Assembly (NCBI GenBank): GCA_023433965.1
Contig: JAEYTQ010000004.1
Span: 1-5,678, forward strand
Length of the DNA: 5,678 nucleotides
Origin: Pseudomonadota bacterium
GTDB lineage: Bacteria; Pseudomonadota; Alphaproteobacteria; Rhizobiales; Xanthobacteraceae
Reading direction: 5' to 3'
Below are positions 5,666-5,678 of this stretch, piece after piece. Made by a program: the position numbers and the translations under genes. Position 1 is the stretch's first letter. Each line of letters begins with the position of its first letter. The notes under the pieces were generated by a model. It saw only the letters and a list, made by a program, of their open reading frames with translations, was not told where the DNA came from and did not search any database.

Positions 5666-5678
5666 CGCGATCCTGAAG
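5658..5678 (+). CDS. Start of a third operon gene, probably the ABC ATPase (cut by window edge)
   Basis: A GTG at 5658 opens a frame reading MADAILK up to the last base of the window. It overlaps the permease stop by eight bases, and a GGTGG-rich stretch stands upstream as a possible ribosome binding site. MADAILK resembles the start of LolD/MacB-type ATP-binding subunits, which usually begin with a short lead-in such as 'ILkl..v.K'. The permease lacks an ATPase domain and none is encoded upstream, so an ATPase here would complete the exporter. Only seven codons are visible, so the identity rests mainly on context. Confidence 0.6.

Noticed and set aside
4462..5676. A 404-codon plus-strand frame inside the permease gene.
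   Set aside because: Its Arg/His/Gly-rich, featureless translation is the out-of-frame shadow of the FtsX-type permease, which has clear motifs from start to stop.

Overview
The window looks like chromosomal DNA from a GC-rich proteobacterium, most likely an alphaproteobacterium of the Hyphomicrobiales (Bradyrhizobium or Rhodopseudomonas-like). This is inferred from protein style: an exported double PRC-barrel protein, a DUF2254 membrane protein, and an adaptor plus FtsX-type permease pair, together with high-GC codon use. No rRNA, tRNA, CRISPR array, insertion sequence or prophage gene was seen.

Layout, left to right. Positions 1-247 hold no convincing gene, but several short inverted repeats. 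A DUF2254 integral membrane protein lies on the minus strand (248-1639). Its start is overlapped by a possible 61-codon minus-strand ORF (1608-1793) that has the best Shine-Dalgarno of the divergent region. A gap to 1997 separates this gene from a plus-strand gene for a secreted protein with two PRC-barrel repeats (1998-2708). A gene-free stretch of about 460 bases follows (2709-3167). It carries an unusually long two-part stem-loop (2775-2834), a perfect 14-bp palindrome (2852-2865) and a GC-rich hairpin (3013-3043). The rest of the window is the start of a tightly packed plus-strand operon: a HlyD/MacA-type membrane fusion protein (3168-4442), an FtsX/MacB-type ABC permease (4439-5665, 4-nt ATGA overlap), and the first seven codons of a third gene (GTG at 5658, 8-nt overlap), probably the ATPase.

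The three overlapping genes should make an ABC-driven efflux or secretion complex. The ATPase would power the inner-membrane permease, and the adaptor would bridge the periplasm to an outer-membrane channel not encoded in the window. The order adaptor-permease-ATPase on separate polypeptides matches DevBCA-type exporters rather than MacAB, where ATPase and permease are fused. The DUF2254 and PRC-barrel genes have no evident link to the exporter beyond adjacency.

No clearly new multi-gene system is visible. The least explained element is the stem-loop at 2775-2834, whose G-U pairs favour folding of the plus-strand RNA.
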